Part shown: in pieces, positions 23,377-32,544 of the stretch
How positions within the stretch are numbered: position 1 is the stretch's first letter
Layout of the letters: every line of letters begins with the position of its first letter
Assembly: GCA_947373605.1 (NCBI GenBank)
Contig: CANBYM010000027.1
Span: 1-35,088, forward strand
Reading direction: 5' to 3'
DNA from: Comamonadaceae bacterium
Lineage (GTDB): Bacteria; Pseudomonadota; Gammaproteobacteria; Burkholderiales; Burkholderiaceae_C
Length of the DNA stretch: 35,088 bases
Translations under genes and position numbers: made by a program
Notes under the pieces: generated by a model
What the model saw: only the letters and a program-made list of their open reading frames with translations
The model's database searches: none
What the model was told of the DNA's origin: nothing

Positions 23377-24371
23377 GGTGTGCCTTTCGCAATGCATTGC
23401 AACTGCATCGATTGAATGCGCTCCACATGCGCCAGAAGCGAGCGTTTGGCCACCGGCCAGATGCGTGGGTCCACATCGTCATAGGCCAGCGGGAGCCAGC
23501 TGTCCAGACTCCCGTCGGGGTTGTTTTGCATGACGGCGGCAATCTTGGCCTCGCGCTTGAGGCGATGCGTTTTCAGGTGGCTGATGGCACCTTGCGCGTC
23601 CATCATCACATGGCCATGCGCCGGCAAAATGAATTGCACGGCGTGCGCACTGCACTCGTCACGCAATAGGTCCAGCGAGTCCAGATAATCCGCCATATTG
23701 CCATCGGGCGGGTCCACCACCGTGGTGCTGCCGTTGAGCACGTGGTCACCCGAAAACAGCATGCCATCTTCTAGCAGCAAAAGGCACACATGGTTGGCTG
23801 CATGGCCCGGCGTGTGCAGCACCTTCAGCGTGTGTGCGGGGATGTTGGCGCCTTGCAGTTGCAGCAATTCACCGTGCAGCAGCGCACGGTCCGGTGTGAA
23901 TTCACTGGCGGCGCGCGCGCTGGGCTCGGAAGGTAGTCCCAGTATGGGCGGCGTCACGCCTTGCGCTGCGCACAGCGCTTGCAAGGGCTTGGCGCCGGGC
24001 GAGTGGTCCGGGTGGGAATGGGTGCAGACAATGTAGCGAATGTTGCCGCTGCGTCCATCCGGATACCCAGCGGCGTCGAACAATCGTTGCAAATGGTCTG
24101 CATCAGCAGGGCCGGGATCGATGGCTATGAATCCGGTATTTGGTTCACCCACCAGATAGCTGTTAGTGCCCGGTCCGGTCATGACGCCAGGATTGGGTGC
24201 AGTGAGGCGCAAAAGATTTTTCAGGATCGGCACAGCAGCGTCGGTGCGCCAGTCGGCTGGGGTTGGCACCTGGCTTGCCGGTAAAGCGTTTGCACTGTGT
24301 GCGGTGTGCGCCAGTGCATCAAGAATTTGTGTGGGTCGGACCATGGCGGCCATTTTGCAACCAAAGTGCAT
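23373..24371 (-). CDS. Metallo-beta-lactamase-fold hydrolase (LACTB2/glyoxalase II-like)
   Basis: This hydrolase has up to 332 residues. The metal-binding signature HSHPDHS (H118, H120, D122, H123) follows [11 protein letters not shown], and further ligands lie in [21 protein letters not shown] and PAHGH near residue 250. It belongs to the group that includes human LACTB2 and hydroxyacylglutathione hydrolase-like proteins; a C-terminal winged-helix-like segment ([14 protein letters not shown]) fits LACTB2. The substrate is not predictable. Starts at 24371, 24353 or 24344 are all possible and none has a clear ribosome site. The gene is divergent from dapF and coupled by ATGA to the pseudouridine-synthase-like gene. 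Confidence 0.85.
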   Translation of the reverse strand: MHFGCKMAAMVRPTQILDALAHTAHSANALPASQVPTPADWRTDAAVPILKNLLRLTAPNPGVMTGPGTNSYLVGEPNTGFIAIDPGPADADHLQRLFDAAGYPDGRSGNIRYIVCTHSHPDHSPGAKPLQALCAAQGVTPPILGLPSEPSARAASEFTPDRALLHGELLQLQGANIPAHTLKVLHTPGHAANHVCLLLLEDGMLFSGDHVLNGSTTVVDPPDGNMADYLDSLDLLRDECSAHAVQFILPAHGHVMMDAQGAISHLKTHRLKREAKIAAVMQNNPDGSLDSWLPLAYDDVDPRIWPVAKRSLLAHVERIQSMQLQCIAKGTP

Positions 24372-24425
24372 CGGGTGTGCGAAGCGTGCGTGTTAACGCG
24401 CCCTTCGCAGTCGATAATTGCGCCC

Positions 24426-25310
24426 ATGCGAATTCAGTTCACCAAAATGCAGGGCGCGGGCAACGACTTCGTGGTCCTGGATGAAACGGCCGGCCGCCTG
24501 GGGCTGACGCTGGCCCATTACCGCTTCCTTGGAGACCGACATTTCGGTGTGGGTGCCGATCAGATTCTGACGGTGCGCGCTTCCAATGACGCTGACATTG
24601 ACTTTGAATACGTCATCCACAACGCCGATGGCGCCGAGGTAGAGCAGTGCGGCAATGGCGCGCGCTGTTTCGCCCGCTTTGTGCGTGACCGTGGCCTGAC
24701 GACGAAAGACACGATCCGTGTCAAAACGCAAAAAGGCATCATCACCCCGCGCCTCACGGCGGACGGGCGGGTGACGGTGGACATGGGAGCGCCGCGATTT
24801 GATGCGCGCGAAATCCCCTTTGATGACTCCGGTCTGGTGCCCGAACCTTTTGGCGCATGGAGCCAGTGGCGCGTTGCGTTGCCCGGAAATGACGCAAGTG
24901 TGTTGCTGGCAACCGTCAACATGGGCAACCCCCATGCCGTATTGCTGGTGGCCGATGCCCAAACAGCGCCGGTGCCTTTGCTGGGCCCACAGGTGCAGCA
25001 AAGTCCGCGATTTACAGAAGGCGTGAATGTGAGCTTTATGCAGGTCGTCGATCGCGCAAACATCTATTTGCGGGTCTACGAGCGCGGTGTGGGCGAGACA
25101 CTAGCCTGCGGCTCCGGCGCGTGTGCAGCCGTGGTAGCCGGTATCCGGTTGGGCTTGCTTGACGCTATCGTAAATGTGCGAACCCGTGGTGGCGTGCTGA
25201 CCATTGCGTGGGCAGCGGGCACAGAAGGGCTGCATGCACCGGTCATGATGACAGGCCCTGCGACCACTGTATTTCAGGGCGAAATTGACCTGCCGGACAA
25301 TCCGGTGTGA
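24426..25310 (+). CDS. dapF: Diaminopimelate epimerase
   Basis: This enzyme converts LL- to meso-diaminopimelate for lysine and peptidoglycan synthesis. It has 294 residues, close to the family norm. The two active-site cysteines are C75 in EQCGNGARC and C228 in LACGSGACA, and the N-terminus [20 protein letters not shown] is typical. ATG 24426 is the start; a frame open to 24297 upstream is not coding. It begins the dapF-DUF484-xerC block seen in many proteobacteria. The divergent MBL gene starts 54 bases upstream, so a promoter must lie in that short gap. Confidence 0.97.
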   Translation: MRIQFTKMQGAGNDFVVLDETAGRLGLTLAHYRFLGDRHFGVGADQILTVRASNDADIDFEYVIHNADGAEVEQCGNGARCFARFVRDRGLTTKDTIRVKTQKGIITPRLTADGRVTVDMGAPRFDAREIPFDDSGLVPEPFGAWSQWRVALPGNDASVLLATVNMGNPHAVLLVADAQTAPVPLLGPQVQQSPRFTEGVNVSFMQVVDRANIYLRVYERGVGETLACGSGACAAVVAGIRLGLLDAIVNVRTRGGVLTIAWAAGTEGLHAPVMMTGPATTVFQGEIDLPDNPV

Positions 25311-25357
25311 GCGTTACAAGCCCGCCTAACTTTTAAAGACCAGACCAAGACACCACC

Positions 25358-26056
25358 ATGACGAATCCACTGGAACAGACGCTGAACAACCCCATTACCG
25401 AAGACGATATTGCCCACTATCTCAGCATCACGCCGGATTTTTTCCTGCGCCACGCCGAACTTCTGGGCGCAGTGCAACTGACCAGCCCGCACAGCAACCG
25501 CGCTGTGAGCCTGCAGGAGCGCCAGGCCGAAATGCTGCGTGAAAAAATCAAGCTCCTCGAACATCGCATCATGGAAATGATCCGAAATGGCACTGATAAC
25601 GTCTTGCTGTCCGACAAGGTGTTGCGCTGGGCCGGCGCACTTTTGCAAAGCAAAGACACCGCTGCTTTGCCGGCGCGCATTGCCGATGAAATCGCATTGC
25701 AGTTTGCAGTGCCGCAAGTGGCTCTGCGGGTGTGGGATGTGGCAGGTGAATTTGCAGCCGAAAGGTTTGCGCAGGGTGTTAGCGACGATGCCAAGGTGTT
25801 TGCTTCCAGCTTGAGTGAACCTTTCTGTGGCCTGAACACCGGCTTCGAAGCGGTGAGCTGGTTGGGCGAGCCTGATGCAGTGTCCTCCATTGCCTTGGTA
25901 CCTCTGCGCGTCGGGCCTATGGGAAGCCCCAGCCCGGCGTTTGGCATGCTGGTGCTGGCTTCGGGCGATGCACAGCGTTTTACCAGCGGCATGGGAACCG
26001 ACTTTCTGGCGCGCATCGGTGAACTGGCCTCTGCGGCGCTGTCGCGACTGCGTTAA
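25358..26056 (+). CDS. DUF484 family protein
   Basis: This 232-residue protein is of the DUF484 (GAF-like) family. The family opening is visible as DIAHYLSITPDFFLRHAELLGAV, followed by VSLQERQAEMLREKIKLLEHRI (a short coiled coil) and a GAF-like domain. The family's function is unknown, but the gene sits between dapF and xerC in many proteobacteria (yigA in E. coli). ATG 25358 follows dapF by 47 bases, and xerC starts 26 bases after the stop, which supports an operon. Confidence 0.92.
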   Translation: MTNPLEQTLNNPITEDDIAHYLSITPDFFLRHAELLGAVQLTSPHSNRAVSLQERQAEMLREKIKLLEHRIMEMIRNGTDNVLLSDKVLRWAGALLQSKDTAALPARIADEIALQFAVPQVALRVWDVAGEFAAERFAQGVSDDAKVFASSLSEPFCGLNTGFEAVSWLGEPDAVSSIALVPLRVGPMGSPSPAFGMLVLASGDAQRFTSGMGTDFLARIGELASAALSRLR

Positions 26057-26082
26057 ATCCGCTGCACCCAGGCGTGTTCACC

Positions 26083-27045
26083 ATGCTGCCCGATACCGCA
26101 CTGATCGAGAAATACCTCGAATACGTGCGTGTAGAAAAGCGACTGGCGGCGCGTACTGTGGAGTTGTATGCGCTGGACTTGCAAAAGCTGAGAGCCTTTG
26201 CGGTGCAGGCCAAAACAGAACTGTTGGCCGTCAAAAACCAGCACATCCGCCGTTGGGTGGCACAAATGCACAGTGGCGGGCGCAGCGGGCGGGGCATTGC
26301 GCTCATTCTTTCGGGATGGCGCGGGTTTTATGCATGGTTGGGCCGCGAGGGACTGGTTACCAGCAATCCGGTGCAGGATGTGCGTTCGCCCAAAGCGCCC
26401 AAGCCGCTGCCCAAGGCACTGGGTGTGGACGACGCGGTGCAATTTGCCGACTTTCAAAGTGATGATGACCCCTGGCTGGAAGCGCGGGACGTGGCCATCG
26501 TGGAGTTGCTCTATGGCAGCGGCTTGCGGGTGGGCGAGTTGGTCGGGTTAGACGCGCAAGCTGGCCCGGGCGCTAAAGGCTGGATCGATATGCAAGCGGC
26601 GCAGGCCCATGTGCTGGGCAAAGGTTCCAAGCGCCGCATTGTTCCGGTGGGCAGTACGGCGCTAGTTGCGTTGCAGCGCTGGCTGGACCTGCGAGGGCCT
26701 ATGGGTACAGCGGCAGGCACGCCGGTCCATGCGTCCCAGGCCGACGGCGCCGCTGCGCTGTTTAACGGGCGCAACGGTACCCGCCTGAGTGCCCAAAGCG
26801 TATGGCAGCGCCTGAAACGCCGCAGCCTGCAAGCCGGCATGAATGCACCAGTGCATCCGCACATGCTGCGCCATTCTTTTGCCAGTCATGTGCTGCAAAG
26901 TAGCGGCGACTTGCGCGCCGTGCAGGAGCTGCTGGGACACGCCAATATCACCACCACGCAGGTTTACACGCGGCTGGATTTTCAGCATCTGGCCAAGGCT
27001 TACGATGCGGCGCACCCGCGCGCACGTGCCAAAGGCAAGCCCTAG
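26083..27045 (+). CDS. xerC: Tyrosine recombinase XerC
   Basis: This chromosome-dimer resolution recombinase works with XerD at dif. It has 320 residues from ATG 26083 (a GTG at 26074 is possible). The catalytic set is complete: R149 (GSGLRVGEL), K180 (GKGSKRR), H260 and R263 (HMLRHSFA), H286 (LGHANITTTQ) and the nucleophile Y295 (VYTRLDF). The N-terminal SAM-like domain is present (YLEYVRVEKRLAARTVELYALDL). Its position after dapF and DUF484 supports XerC over XerD. Confidence 0.96.
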   Translation: MLPDTALIEKYLEYVRVEKRLAARTVELYALDLQKLRAFAVQAKTELLAVKNQHIRRWVAQMHSGGRSGRGIALILSGWRGFYAWLGREGLVTSNPVQDVRSPKAPKPLPKALGVDDAVQFADFQSDDDPWLEARDVAIVELLYGSGLRVGELVGLDAQAGPGAKGWIDMQAAQAHVLGKGSKRRIVPVGSTALVALQRWLDLRGPMGTAAGTPVHASQADGAAALFNGRNGTRLSAQSVWQRLKRRSLQAGMNAPVHPHMLRHSFASHVLQSSGDLRAVQELLGHANITTTQVYTRLDFQHLAKAYDAAHPRARAKGKP

Positions 27046-27078
27046 TTCTGCTTTTATCAGGGCGGCGACAATACGTCG

Positions 27079-28260
27079 ATGAAAAACATTCGCCTTCGCG
27101 CCGGGAAAGAGCGGTCTTTGCTGCGCCGTCACCCCTGGATTTTTGAATCGGCCATCGCCAAAGGGGGCGCAGATAGTGGCGAAACCGTGCGTGTGGACTC
27201 GGCTGAAGGCCAGTTTTTGGGGTGGGCGGCATTCAGCCCCAGTTCCAAGATCCGGGCGCGCATGTGGAGCTTTGATGAGACGCAGCGCATTGATGCCGCG
27301 TTTTTTCAGGCCGCTATTCACGCCGCAGTGATGGCACGCTCGCGCTTCGATGTGCAAAGCAATGGAGTGCGGTTGGTGCACGGCGAGTCCGACGGCTTGC
27401 CCGGTTTGATCGTGGACCGATACGGTGACACCTTGGTAGCCCAATTCACTTCCGCTGGCGTAGAGCGCTGGAAAGACGTGATTATTGATGCTTTGCTTGC
27501 GGAAACAGGCCTAGCGCGGCTGTATGAACGATCTGACGCCAGCAGCCGTGCGCTGGAGGGTTTGCCGGAGCAAAAGGGCTGGCTGCGCGGCGAGGGTCCC
27601 ACTACATTGGTGCTGCAAGAGCACAGCTGGCAGCTGTCGCTGGACATCGCCGAGGGACACAAAACCGGTTTCTACCTGGACCAGCGTGATAGCCGCAAGA
27701 AGTTTGCCGATTACACACGCCGGTTGGGTTTTGAGCGCGTCCTCAACTGCTATTGCTATACCGGTGGCTTCACTGTGGCCGCATTGTCGGGTGGAGCAGT
27801 GCATGTGACATCGATTGACTCCAGTGGCCCGGCCATTGAAAAAGCAGTTGCCAATGTCGCACTCAATGGATTTGACGCTACACGCAACGAAATGATGGAC
27901 GCCGATGTCAATGCCTCGCTGCGCCGCTTTGCCGGCGAGGGGCGTACTTTTGACGCCATCATTCTGGATCCGCCCAAGTTCGCGCCCACCGTGGCCCACG
28001 CCGAACGCGCGGCAAGGGCCTATAAGGACATCAACCGGCTTGCTTTCAAACTGCTGGAAACCGGTGGTGTGTTGTTTACTTACTCCTGCTCGGGTGGCAT
28101 CAGTGCGGATTTGTTCCACAAAATTGTGGCTTCCGCCGGCTCAGATGCCGGGGTCGACGGCTTTATCACAGAGCGTATGGGCGGTGCACCGGACCATCCT
28201 ATGACCATCGCCTTTCCCGAAGGGGAATACCTCAAGGGCCTGGTGGTCATGCGCCGCTAA
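27079..28260 (+). CDS. rlmI: Class I rRNA (cytosine-C5) methyltransferase, RlmI-like
   Basis: This 393-residue SAM-dependent methyltransferase of the RlmI family methylates C1962 of 23S rRNA in E. coli. The N-terminal PUA domain begins IRLRAGKERSLLRRHPWIF. Motif I lies in NCYCYTGGFTVAAL, motif IV in AIILDPPKFAP, and the TYSCSGGI segment carries the expected catalytic cysteine. Its length is almost that of E. coli RlmI (about 396). It starts 33 bases after xerC and may be co-transcribed. Other family members act on different cytosines, so the exact target is inferred. Confidence 0.9.
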   Translation: MKNIRLRAGKERSLLRRHPWIFESAIAKGGADSGETVRVDSAEGQFLGWAAFSPSSKIRARMWSFDETQRIDAAFFQAAIHAAVMARSRFDVQSNGVRLVHGESDGLPGLIVDRYGDTLVAQFTSAGVERWKDVIIDALLAETGLARLYERSDASSRALEGLPEQKGWLRGEGPTTLVLQEHSWQLSLDIAEGHKTGFYLDQRDSRKKFADYTRRLGFERVLNCYCYTGGFTVAALSGGAVHVTSIDSSGPAIEKAVANVALNGFDATRNEMMDADVNASLRRFAGEGRTFDAIILDPPKFAPTVAHAERAARAYKDINRLAFKLLETGGVLFTYSCSGGISADLFHKIVASAGSDAGVDGFITERMGGAPDHPMTIAFPEGEYLKGLVVMRR

Positions 28261-28335
28261 GGCGCGGGCTCAACACACAGACGACTATTGAATTGGCCGC
28301 TACACTCCCCACCTTCTGATTTTTGGGCATCGAAC

Positions 28336-29397
28336 ATGGCACTTATCCCCGCCACCATACTGACCGGCTTTTTGGGTTCGGGCAAAACCACGCTTTTAAA
28401 GCGTGTGCTGGCCGAGGCCCACGGGCAGAAAATCGCTGTCATAGAGAATGAATTCGGCGAAGAGAACATCGACAGCGAAATTTTGGTGAGCGACACCAAT
28501 GAGCAGATCATTCAAATGAGCAATGGCTGCATTTGCTGCACGATTCGTGAAGATTTGCGCGCTACCTTGCGTGATCTGGCAGAGAAAAAGCGCAAAGGCG
28601 AACTGGACTTTGAGCGCGTCGTGATCGAAACCACCGGTGTGGCCGACCCCGGACCGGTAGCACAAACTTTTTTCATGGACGATGAAATTGCCGAGTCCTA
28701 CTTGCTCGACTCCATTTTGACGCTGGTTGACGCCAAACACGCGGCACAGCAACTCAATGACCGGCAGGAAGCGCGCCGTCAAGTGGGTTTCGCCGATCAG
28801 ATATTCATCAGCAAGGCGGATCTGGTTTCTAAAGAAGAGCTCGATGCCCTGATGCACCGTCTCAAACATATGAATCCGCGTGCTCCGCAGCGGGCGGTGC
28901 ATTTCGGGGAAGTCGCCTTGAGCGAGGTGTTTGACCTGCGTGGTTTTAACCTGAACGCCAAACTGGACATTGATCCCGACTTTCTGAAAGAAGACGATCA
29001 CGACCATCATGACCACGCCCATGGCGAGCATTGCGATCACCCCTCGCACGCGCATGAAGGACATGACCACGCCGGGCACGGCCATCACCACCATCATGAC
29101 GACGATGTAAAAAGCTTTGTATTCAAGTCCCAGCGCGCCTTTGATGCCGCAAAGCTGGAAGATTTTCTGGGTGCAATTGTGAACGTCTATGGCCCGCGCA
29201 TGTTGCGCTACAAAGGTGTATTGTTTATGCAGGGCACGGAACGCAAGGTGATATTTCAGGGCGTACACCAACTGATGGGTAGCGATTTAGGGCCACCCTG
29301 GGCTGCCGATGAGGTGCGAAACAGCAAAATGGTGTTCATCGGCATTGATTTGCCGAAAGACATTTTGTTGCAGGGGTTGGAGCAATCCCTCGTTTAA
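28336..29397 (+). CDS. CobW/COG0523 GTPase, probable zinc chaperone
   Basis: This is a 353-residue GTPase of the COG0523 family (ZNG1, YeiR, YjiA and CobW). Walker A GFLGSGKTTLL is at residues 11-21, the metal-binding GCICC (C65, C67, C68) lies in MSNGCICCTIRED, and SKADL gives base specificity. Residues about 220-257 form a loop with around 19 histidines mixed with Asp, as in zinc-handling members. ATG 28336 (MALIPATILTGF) is preferred to TTG 28288. The family delivers metal to client proteins by GTP-dependent transfer; zinc is inferred from the His loop. It precedes the DksA gene by 253 bases. Confidence 0.9.
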   Translation: MALIPATILTGFLGSGKTTLLKRVLAEAHGQKIAVIENEFGEENIDSEILVSDTNEQIIQMSNGCICCTIREDLRATLRDLAEKKRKGELDFERVVIETTGVADPGPVAQTFFMDDEIAESYLLDSILTLVDAKHAAQQLNDRQEARRQVGFADQIFISKADLVSKEELDALMHRLKHMNPRAPQRAVHFGEVALSEVFDLRGFNLNAKLDIDPDFLKEDDHDHHDHAHGEHCDHPSHAHEGHDHAGHGHHHHHDDDVKSFVFKSQRAFDAAKLEDFLGAIVNVYGPRMLRYKGVLFMQGTERKVIFQGVHQLMGSDLGPPWAADEVRNSKMVFIGIDLPKDILLQGLEQSLV

Positions 29398-29650
29398 AGC
29401 GCTTTTTCATGCATGATGTGCGCCGGAGAGTGCTGCCTGAGCCAATTCGCCCGTGCCACTCGTGTTTGAATTTTGAAACCAGGCAGGGAGCCGCATGATT
29501 GTCTCGATTTTGCAACTGATGGGTTTTCCGATGGGTAAGCCTGTACACTCGCGCGCCGGAGAAACCGCCAAAGACAAGCCTCCCAAGGACGAAGGTAGTT
29601 TTCAAGGAAGCCAGGACAATCCGCAAGCGAGTGCTGCAAGGAGACAAGAC
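29398..29650. other. Upstream region of dksA
   Basis: This is a 253-base stretch before the preferred dksA start. It includes an ATG at 29495 with AGGGAG before it, which is in frame with dksA and would add 52 residues of uneven composition. I see no clear -35/-10 pair and no convincing hairpin. A long leader is therefore possible. Confidence 0.4.
29638..29643 (+). promoter_or_regulatory. Ribosome binding site deciding the dksA start
   Basis: AAGGAG is placed 7 bases before GTG 29651. It supports the GTG as the true start; the in-frame ATG at 29495 also has a purine-rich AGGGAG, so some doubt remains. Confidence 0.6.
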
Positions 29651-30751
29651 GTGAAAGCCAAATCCGGAAAAGATACAAAAGCCGCAGGCAAAGCTAAAGC
29701 AGTGGCAAAAGCCCCTGCGAAAGCCGCAACGAAACCTGCAGCCAAAGCTGTGGCTAAAACGCCTGTAAAAAAGTCCGCCAAACCTTCGCCCAAAATAATA
29801 GCCAAAGCACCGGCCAAAGCTGCGGCAAAGGCGGCTGTTAAAGCAGTTGCCAAACCTGCAGAAAAAATAATTAAAGCGGTCGCAAAGCCGGTAAAAGCGG
29901 TTGTAAAACCTGCCGCTAAACCAGCTGCGAAGCCGGTAATAAAAACCAAACCCAAGGCGCCCGCTAAACCGACTTCCAAGCCGGTAGCTAAGCCTGTTGC
30001 GAAAGCCCCAGTGAAACCTGTGAAAGCCGCTGAAAAAATCAGCAAACCCGTTGCTAAACCAATAATCAAAGAAAAAGCACCTCAAACCATGACCCTGAGT
30101 GCGACGAAGCCTGTGCCCGTTCCCGTGGCGCCCATGCCCGCCGCGGTTCCCCAGAAAACCGGACGTCCCTCATCCCGGCTCGCTCAACTGACAGTACCGT
30201 CCATGGCGCAAAGCGTTGCGTCGACCGCAGCCAAGGCGAGCTATAGCCAAGTCGTTACCGCACCGGTGATCGTGCCGGTATTGCCGTCGTCAATCAAAAA
30301 AGATCCCAAGCTTGCAAATAACTGGAAAACCAAGCCAGCCAATGAGCTGACCGATGCCGAGTTGATGGCTATGCCTGAAACGGAATACATGAACGACGCA
30401 CAAATGGGCGCCTTCCGCCATCGTTTGTCAGTTTTGAAGCGTGACATTCTTAACAGTGCCGGTGAAACGACAGAGCACCTTCGCGAAGATACGTCTGTGG
30501 TGCCCGATCCTGCCGACCGCGCCACGATTGAAGAAGAGCACGCGCTGGAGTTGCGTACCCGCGACCGTGAACGCAAGTTGCTCAAGAAAATCGAGCAATC
30601 GATAGCCCGTATTGACGCCGGCGATTATGGTTACTGCGACGAAACCGGTGAACCCATCGGCGTAGGTCGCCTCCTGGCTCGCCCGACTGCCAGCCTGTCG
30701 CTCGAAGCGCAGCAACGCCGCGAACTCAAACAAAAAATGTTTGGCGATTAA
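29651..30751 (+). CDS. dksA: DksA-family RNA-polymerase regulator with a histone H1-like N-terminal tail
   Basis: DksA binds in the RNA polymerase secondary channel and, with ppGpp, reprograms rRNA and stress transcription. This protein of 366 residues is far longer than enteric DksA (151). The first 145 or so are almost only Lys, Ala, Pro and Val in repeats such as KPAAKAVAK, resembling histone H1 C-tails; a Pro/Ala linker follows to about 215. The DksA core begins about residue 230. The coiled-coil tip D286 and D289 (DPADRATIEEE) is kept. The zinc finger keeps only C329 of four cysteines: YGYCDETGEP then TASLSLEAQ instead of CxxC and CxxC. A GTG start with AAGGAG is chosen. Confidence 0.88.
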   Translation: MKAKSGKDTKAAGKAKAVAKAPAKAATKPAAKAVAKTPVKKSAKPSPKIIAKAPAKAAAKAAVKAVAKPAEKIIKAVAKPVKAVVKPAAKPAAKPVIKTKPKAPAKPTSKPVAKPVAKAPVKPVKAAEKISKPVAKPIIKEKAPQTMTLSATKPVPVPVAPMPAAVPQKTGRPSSRLAQLTVPSMAQSVASTAAKASYSQVVTAPVIVPVLPSSIKKDPKLANNWKTKPANELTDAELMAMPETEYMNDAQMGAFRHRLSVLKRDILNSAGETTEHLREDTSVVPDPADRATIEEEHALELRTRDRERKLLKKIEQSIARIDAGDYGYCDETGEPIGVGRLLARPTASLSLEAQQRRELKQKMFGD

Positions 30752-30755
30752 CACC

Positions 30756-32474
30756 ATGGCCACCAAAGACGAGCGCCCCGGCCTTCTGTCCAAGGTGGCT
30801 ATGTTTGTCCGCAATCCGACCAAGGATTGGTCGGAGTTGGACCAGCCCGAGCAGTCTGCCGAGGCGGGCTACGACAAGCAGGCTTTGAAAGCCATGATTG
30901 AGCGCAAGCGGCAAAATGACTTCGTCCGCAGGCGTGAATTTGATCAGTTGCGCAAGTTGCGCAATCGCGATCCAGGCGCCGTGGCCAATGCAGCCCGTCC
31001 CTCGTATTTTCAGACCAGTTTGCCCACCGATCCGGATGGCCGTGCGATCACGCTCAAGAAAATTGATGAGATCGAAGCCCAAATGTCCAAGCAGTGGTGG
31101 AAGAGCAAACAGGAAGGTGCATCGGCAGCGGCGGGCGGCGACCGTTCACCGGATGGCAACTCGGATCTGATGCCAAGCCAGTTGCCCACACAAAGCCCGT
31201 CCGTTTCCGACGATGCATTTGATACGACGGAGTCGATTGAGATCAAGCGCAACGACACCTCGCACGGCACCAATGAATTTGCAGCAACTCAGATGGCCAC
31301 CGGTATGATGGCGCTGACCGGCAAGGGTGCCGAATCCAATGCTGGCGCTGCCGGGTTTTCGCATTCTGACGTTGGCTTCTCCGCATCCAATTTGTTTGCT
31401 ATGTCATCGGATGAAATGGCAACAGACCCCGAGTTGGAAGAGGCTGCTATTCGCTTTGCCAATGGTGACGATGCGGGCGCGGAGCACGGCTTGCTGGCTG
31501 CGTTGCGGGGCAATGAATTGCAGCCCGAGGCGGCCCAGTCCTGGGTCGCTGCCGTACTGGACCTGTACCGCGCTACTAACGCAAGGCCTGCATTTGACAG
31601 CGCCGTAAAGGAGTTTGCGTCACACCTCAACGGTTTAGTGCCAACCTGGGTGAGTTTTGCAGCCAGTGCTGAAGTTAATGCGGGTTCGCAGAGTTCTGTG
31701 GCTTTCACTGCTTCGGCGCACGGTGCGCCCATATGGAATTGCCCGGCAATTTTGGACGCGCATGCGATGGAGACCTTGCGGGACTGCATGGGCATGTATT
31801 CCATGCCCTGGCACCTGGGGTGGGCCAACCTGGCAATCATTGACGAAAACGCCCAGACTTTGCTTGATGGCTTGTTTGCCAGCCTGAGTGAGGAGGCGGT
31901 GGCTGTGGCATTTTCAGGTTCGCAGGCCTTGGTTTTGGCCCTTCGTAGTAAGACTCCGCCCGGTGAGCGCAATACCGACAACAAATGGTGGCAGGTTCGC
32001 CTGAACGCGTTGCGTGTAATGCGGTTGCAAGACGATTTTGATCTTGCCGCTCTGGACTATTGCATTATTCACGAGCTGGCTCCGCCTGCTTGGGTTGACG
32101 CGAAATGCCAATACGATGACCTCGGCCACGTTGACGCGACCGCCAATAACCGGGCTGACCCGGGTCCTGCAACAGTGCCATTGACCGAAGGCGGGCAGTT
32201 ATTGCTTGCGCTGCGTGGTGAATTAATGGGTGACGCATCGGAAGTGCTGGCTGAGCTGGAAAAAAATGAAACGCCGGGTGTTAAAGCAGTCATCAATTGC
32301 GATGGGTTGTTGCGTGTGGACTTCGCAGCGGCAGGCAGCATTTTGAACTGGGTGGCCATTCGGCAGGCTGCAGGCCAGCAGATTCAATTTCAAAATGCCC
32401 ATCGTCTGGTGGCGGCGTTCTTTAACGTCATCGGCATCAATGAGCACGCAAAGGTGATTGCCCGTCCCGTGTAA
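30756..32474 (+). CDS. STAS-domain protein of unknown function
   Basis: This is a 572-residue protein with no signal peptide. The N-terminal 110 residues are charged and Arg/Lys rich (YDKQALKAMIERKRQNDFVRRREF) and contain a possible coiled coil. The middle (about 115-240) is Ser/Ala/Asp rich and disordered-looking. The last 95 residues look like a STAS fold (TEGGQLLLALRGEL, VKAVINCDGLLRVDF, HRLVAAFFNVIGI). A region around 325-410 (PIWNCPAILDA, later ALVLALRS) may be a second, degenerate copy. ATG 30756 follows dksA by 4 bases, so it is probably co-transcribed. A similar gene between dksA and hslV is, as I recall, usual in Comamonadaceae. The function is not known. Confidence 0.72.
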   Translation: MATKDERPGLLSKVAMFVRNPTKDWSELDQPEQSAEAGYDKQALKAMIERKRQNDFVRRREFDQLRKLRNRDPGAVANAARPSYFQTSLPTDPDGRAITLKKIDEIEAQMSKQWWKSKQEGASAAAGGDRSPDGNSDLMPSQLPTQSPSVSDDAFDTTESIEIKRNDTSHGTNEFAATQMATGMMALTGKGAESNAGAAGFSHSDVGFSASNLFAMSSDEMATDPELEEAAIRFANGDDAGAEHGLLAALRGNELQPEAAQSWVAAVLDLYRATNARPAFDSAVKEFASHLNGLVPTWVSFAASAEVNAGSQSSVAFTASAHGAPIWNCPAILDAHAMETLRDCMGMYSMPWHLGWANLAIIDENAQTLLDGLFASLSEEAVAVAFSGSQALVLALRSKTPPGERNTDNKWWQVRLNALRVMRLQDDFDLAALDYCIIHELAPPAWVDAKCQYDDLGHVDATANNRADPGPATVPLTEGGQLLLALRGELMGDASEVLAELEKNETPGVKAVINCDGLLRVDFAAAGSILNWVAIRQAAGQQIQFQNAHRLVAAFFNVIGINEHAKVIARPV

Positions 32475-32544
32475 GTGCGCGGGAAATATTTCGCGGTGTA
32501 ATGCAGTCCTTGCAAATAGGGCAAATGCCCGAATTTAGGACAGC

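Noticed and set aside
24393..25001. Minus-strand frame of about 200 codons opposite dapF
   Set aside because: The dapF catalytic motifs are on the plus strand, and the antisense product shows no domain.
27039..27063. GCCCT / AGGGC inverted repeat after xerC considered as a terminator
   Set aside because: The stem is only five pairs with a long loop and no T-run after it, and the next gene starts 33 bases downstream.
26662..27444. Minus-strand frame of 260 codons opposite xerC and the methyltransferase gene
   Set aside because: It spans two well-supported genes and has no motif or ribosome site of its own.
29660..30070. Tandem-looking repeats considered as a CRISPR or satellite array
   Set aside because: The repeats are irregular, codon-phased Lys/Ala/Pro codons of the DksA tail, without constant repeat or spacer lengths.
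29336..30085. Minus-strand frame rich in Phe, Gly and Arg opposite the DksA tail
   Set aside because: Its odd composition is the mirror of the Lys/Ala/Pro repeat codons and not an independent protein.
32509..32536. Sigma-32-like heat-shock promoter before hslV (CTTGCAA, 12 bases, CCCGAATTT)
   Set aside because: The resulting start point would fall within 4 bases of the hslV ATG and leave no room for the ribosome site. The match is probably chance; a real promoter may lie upstream in the STAS gene.
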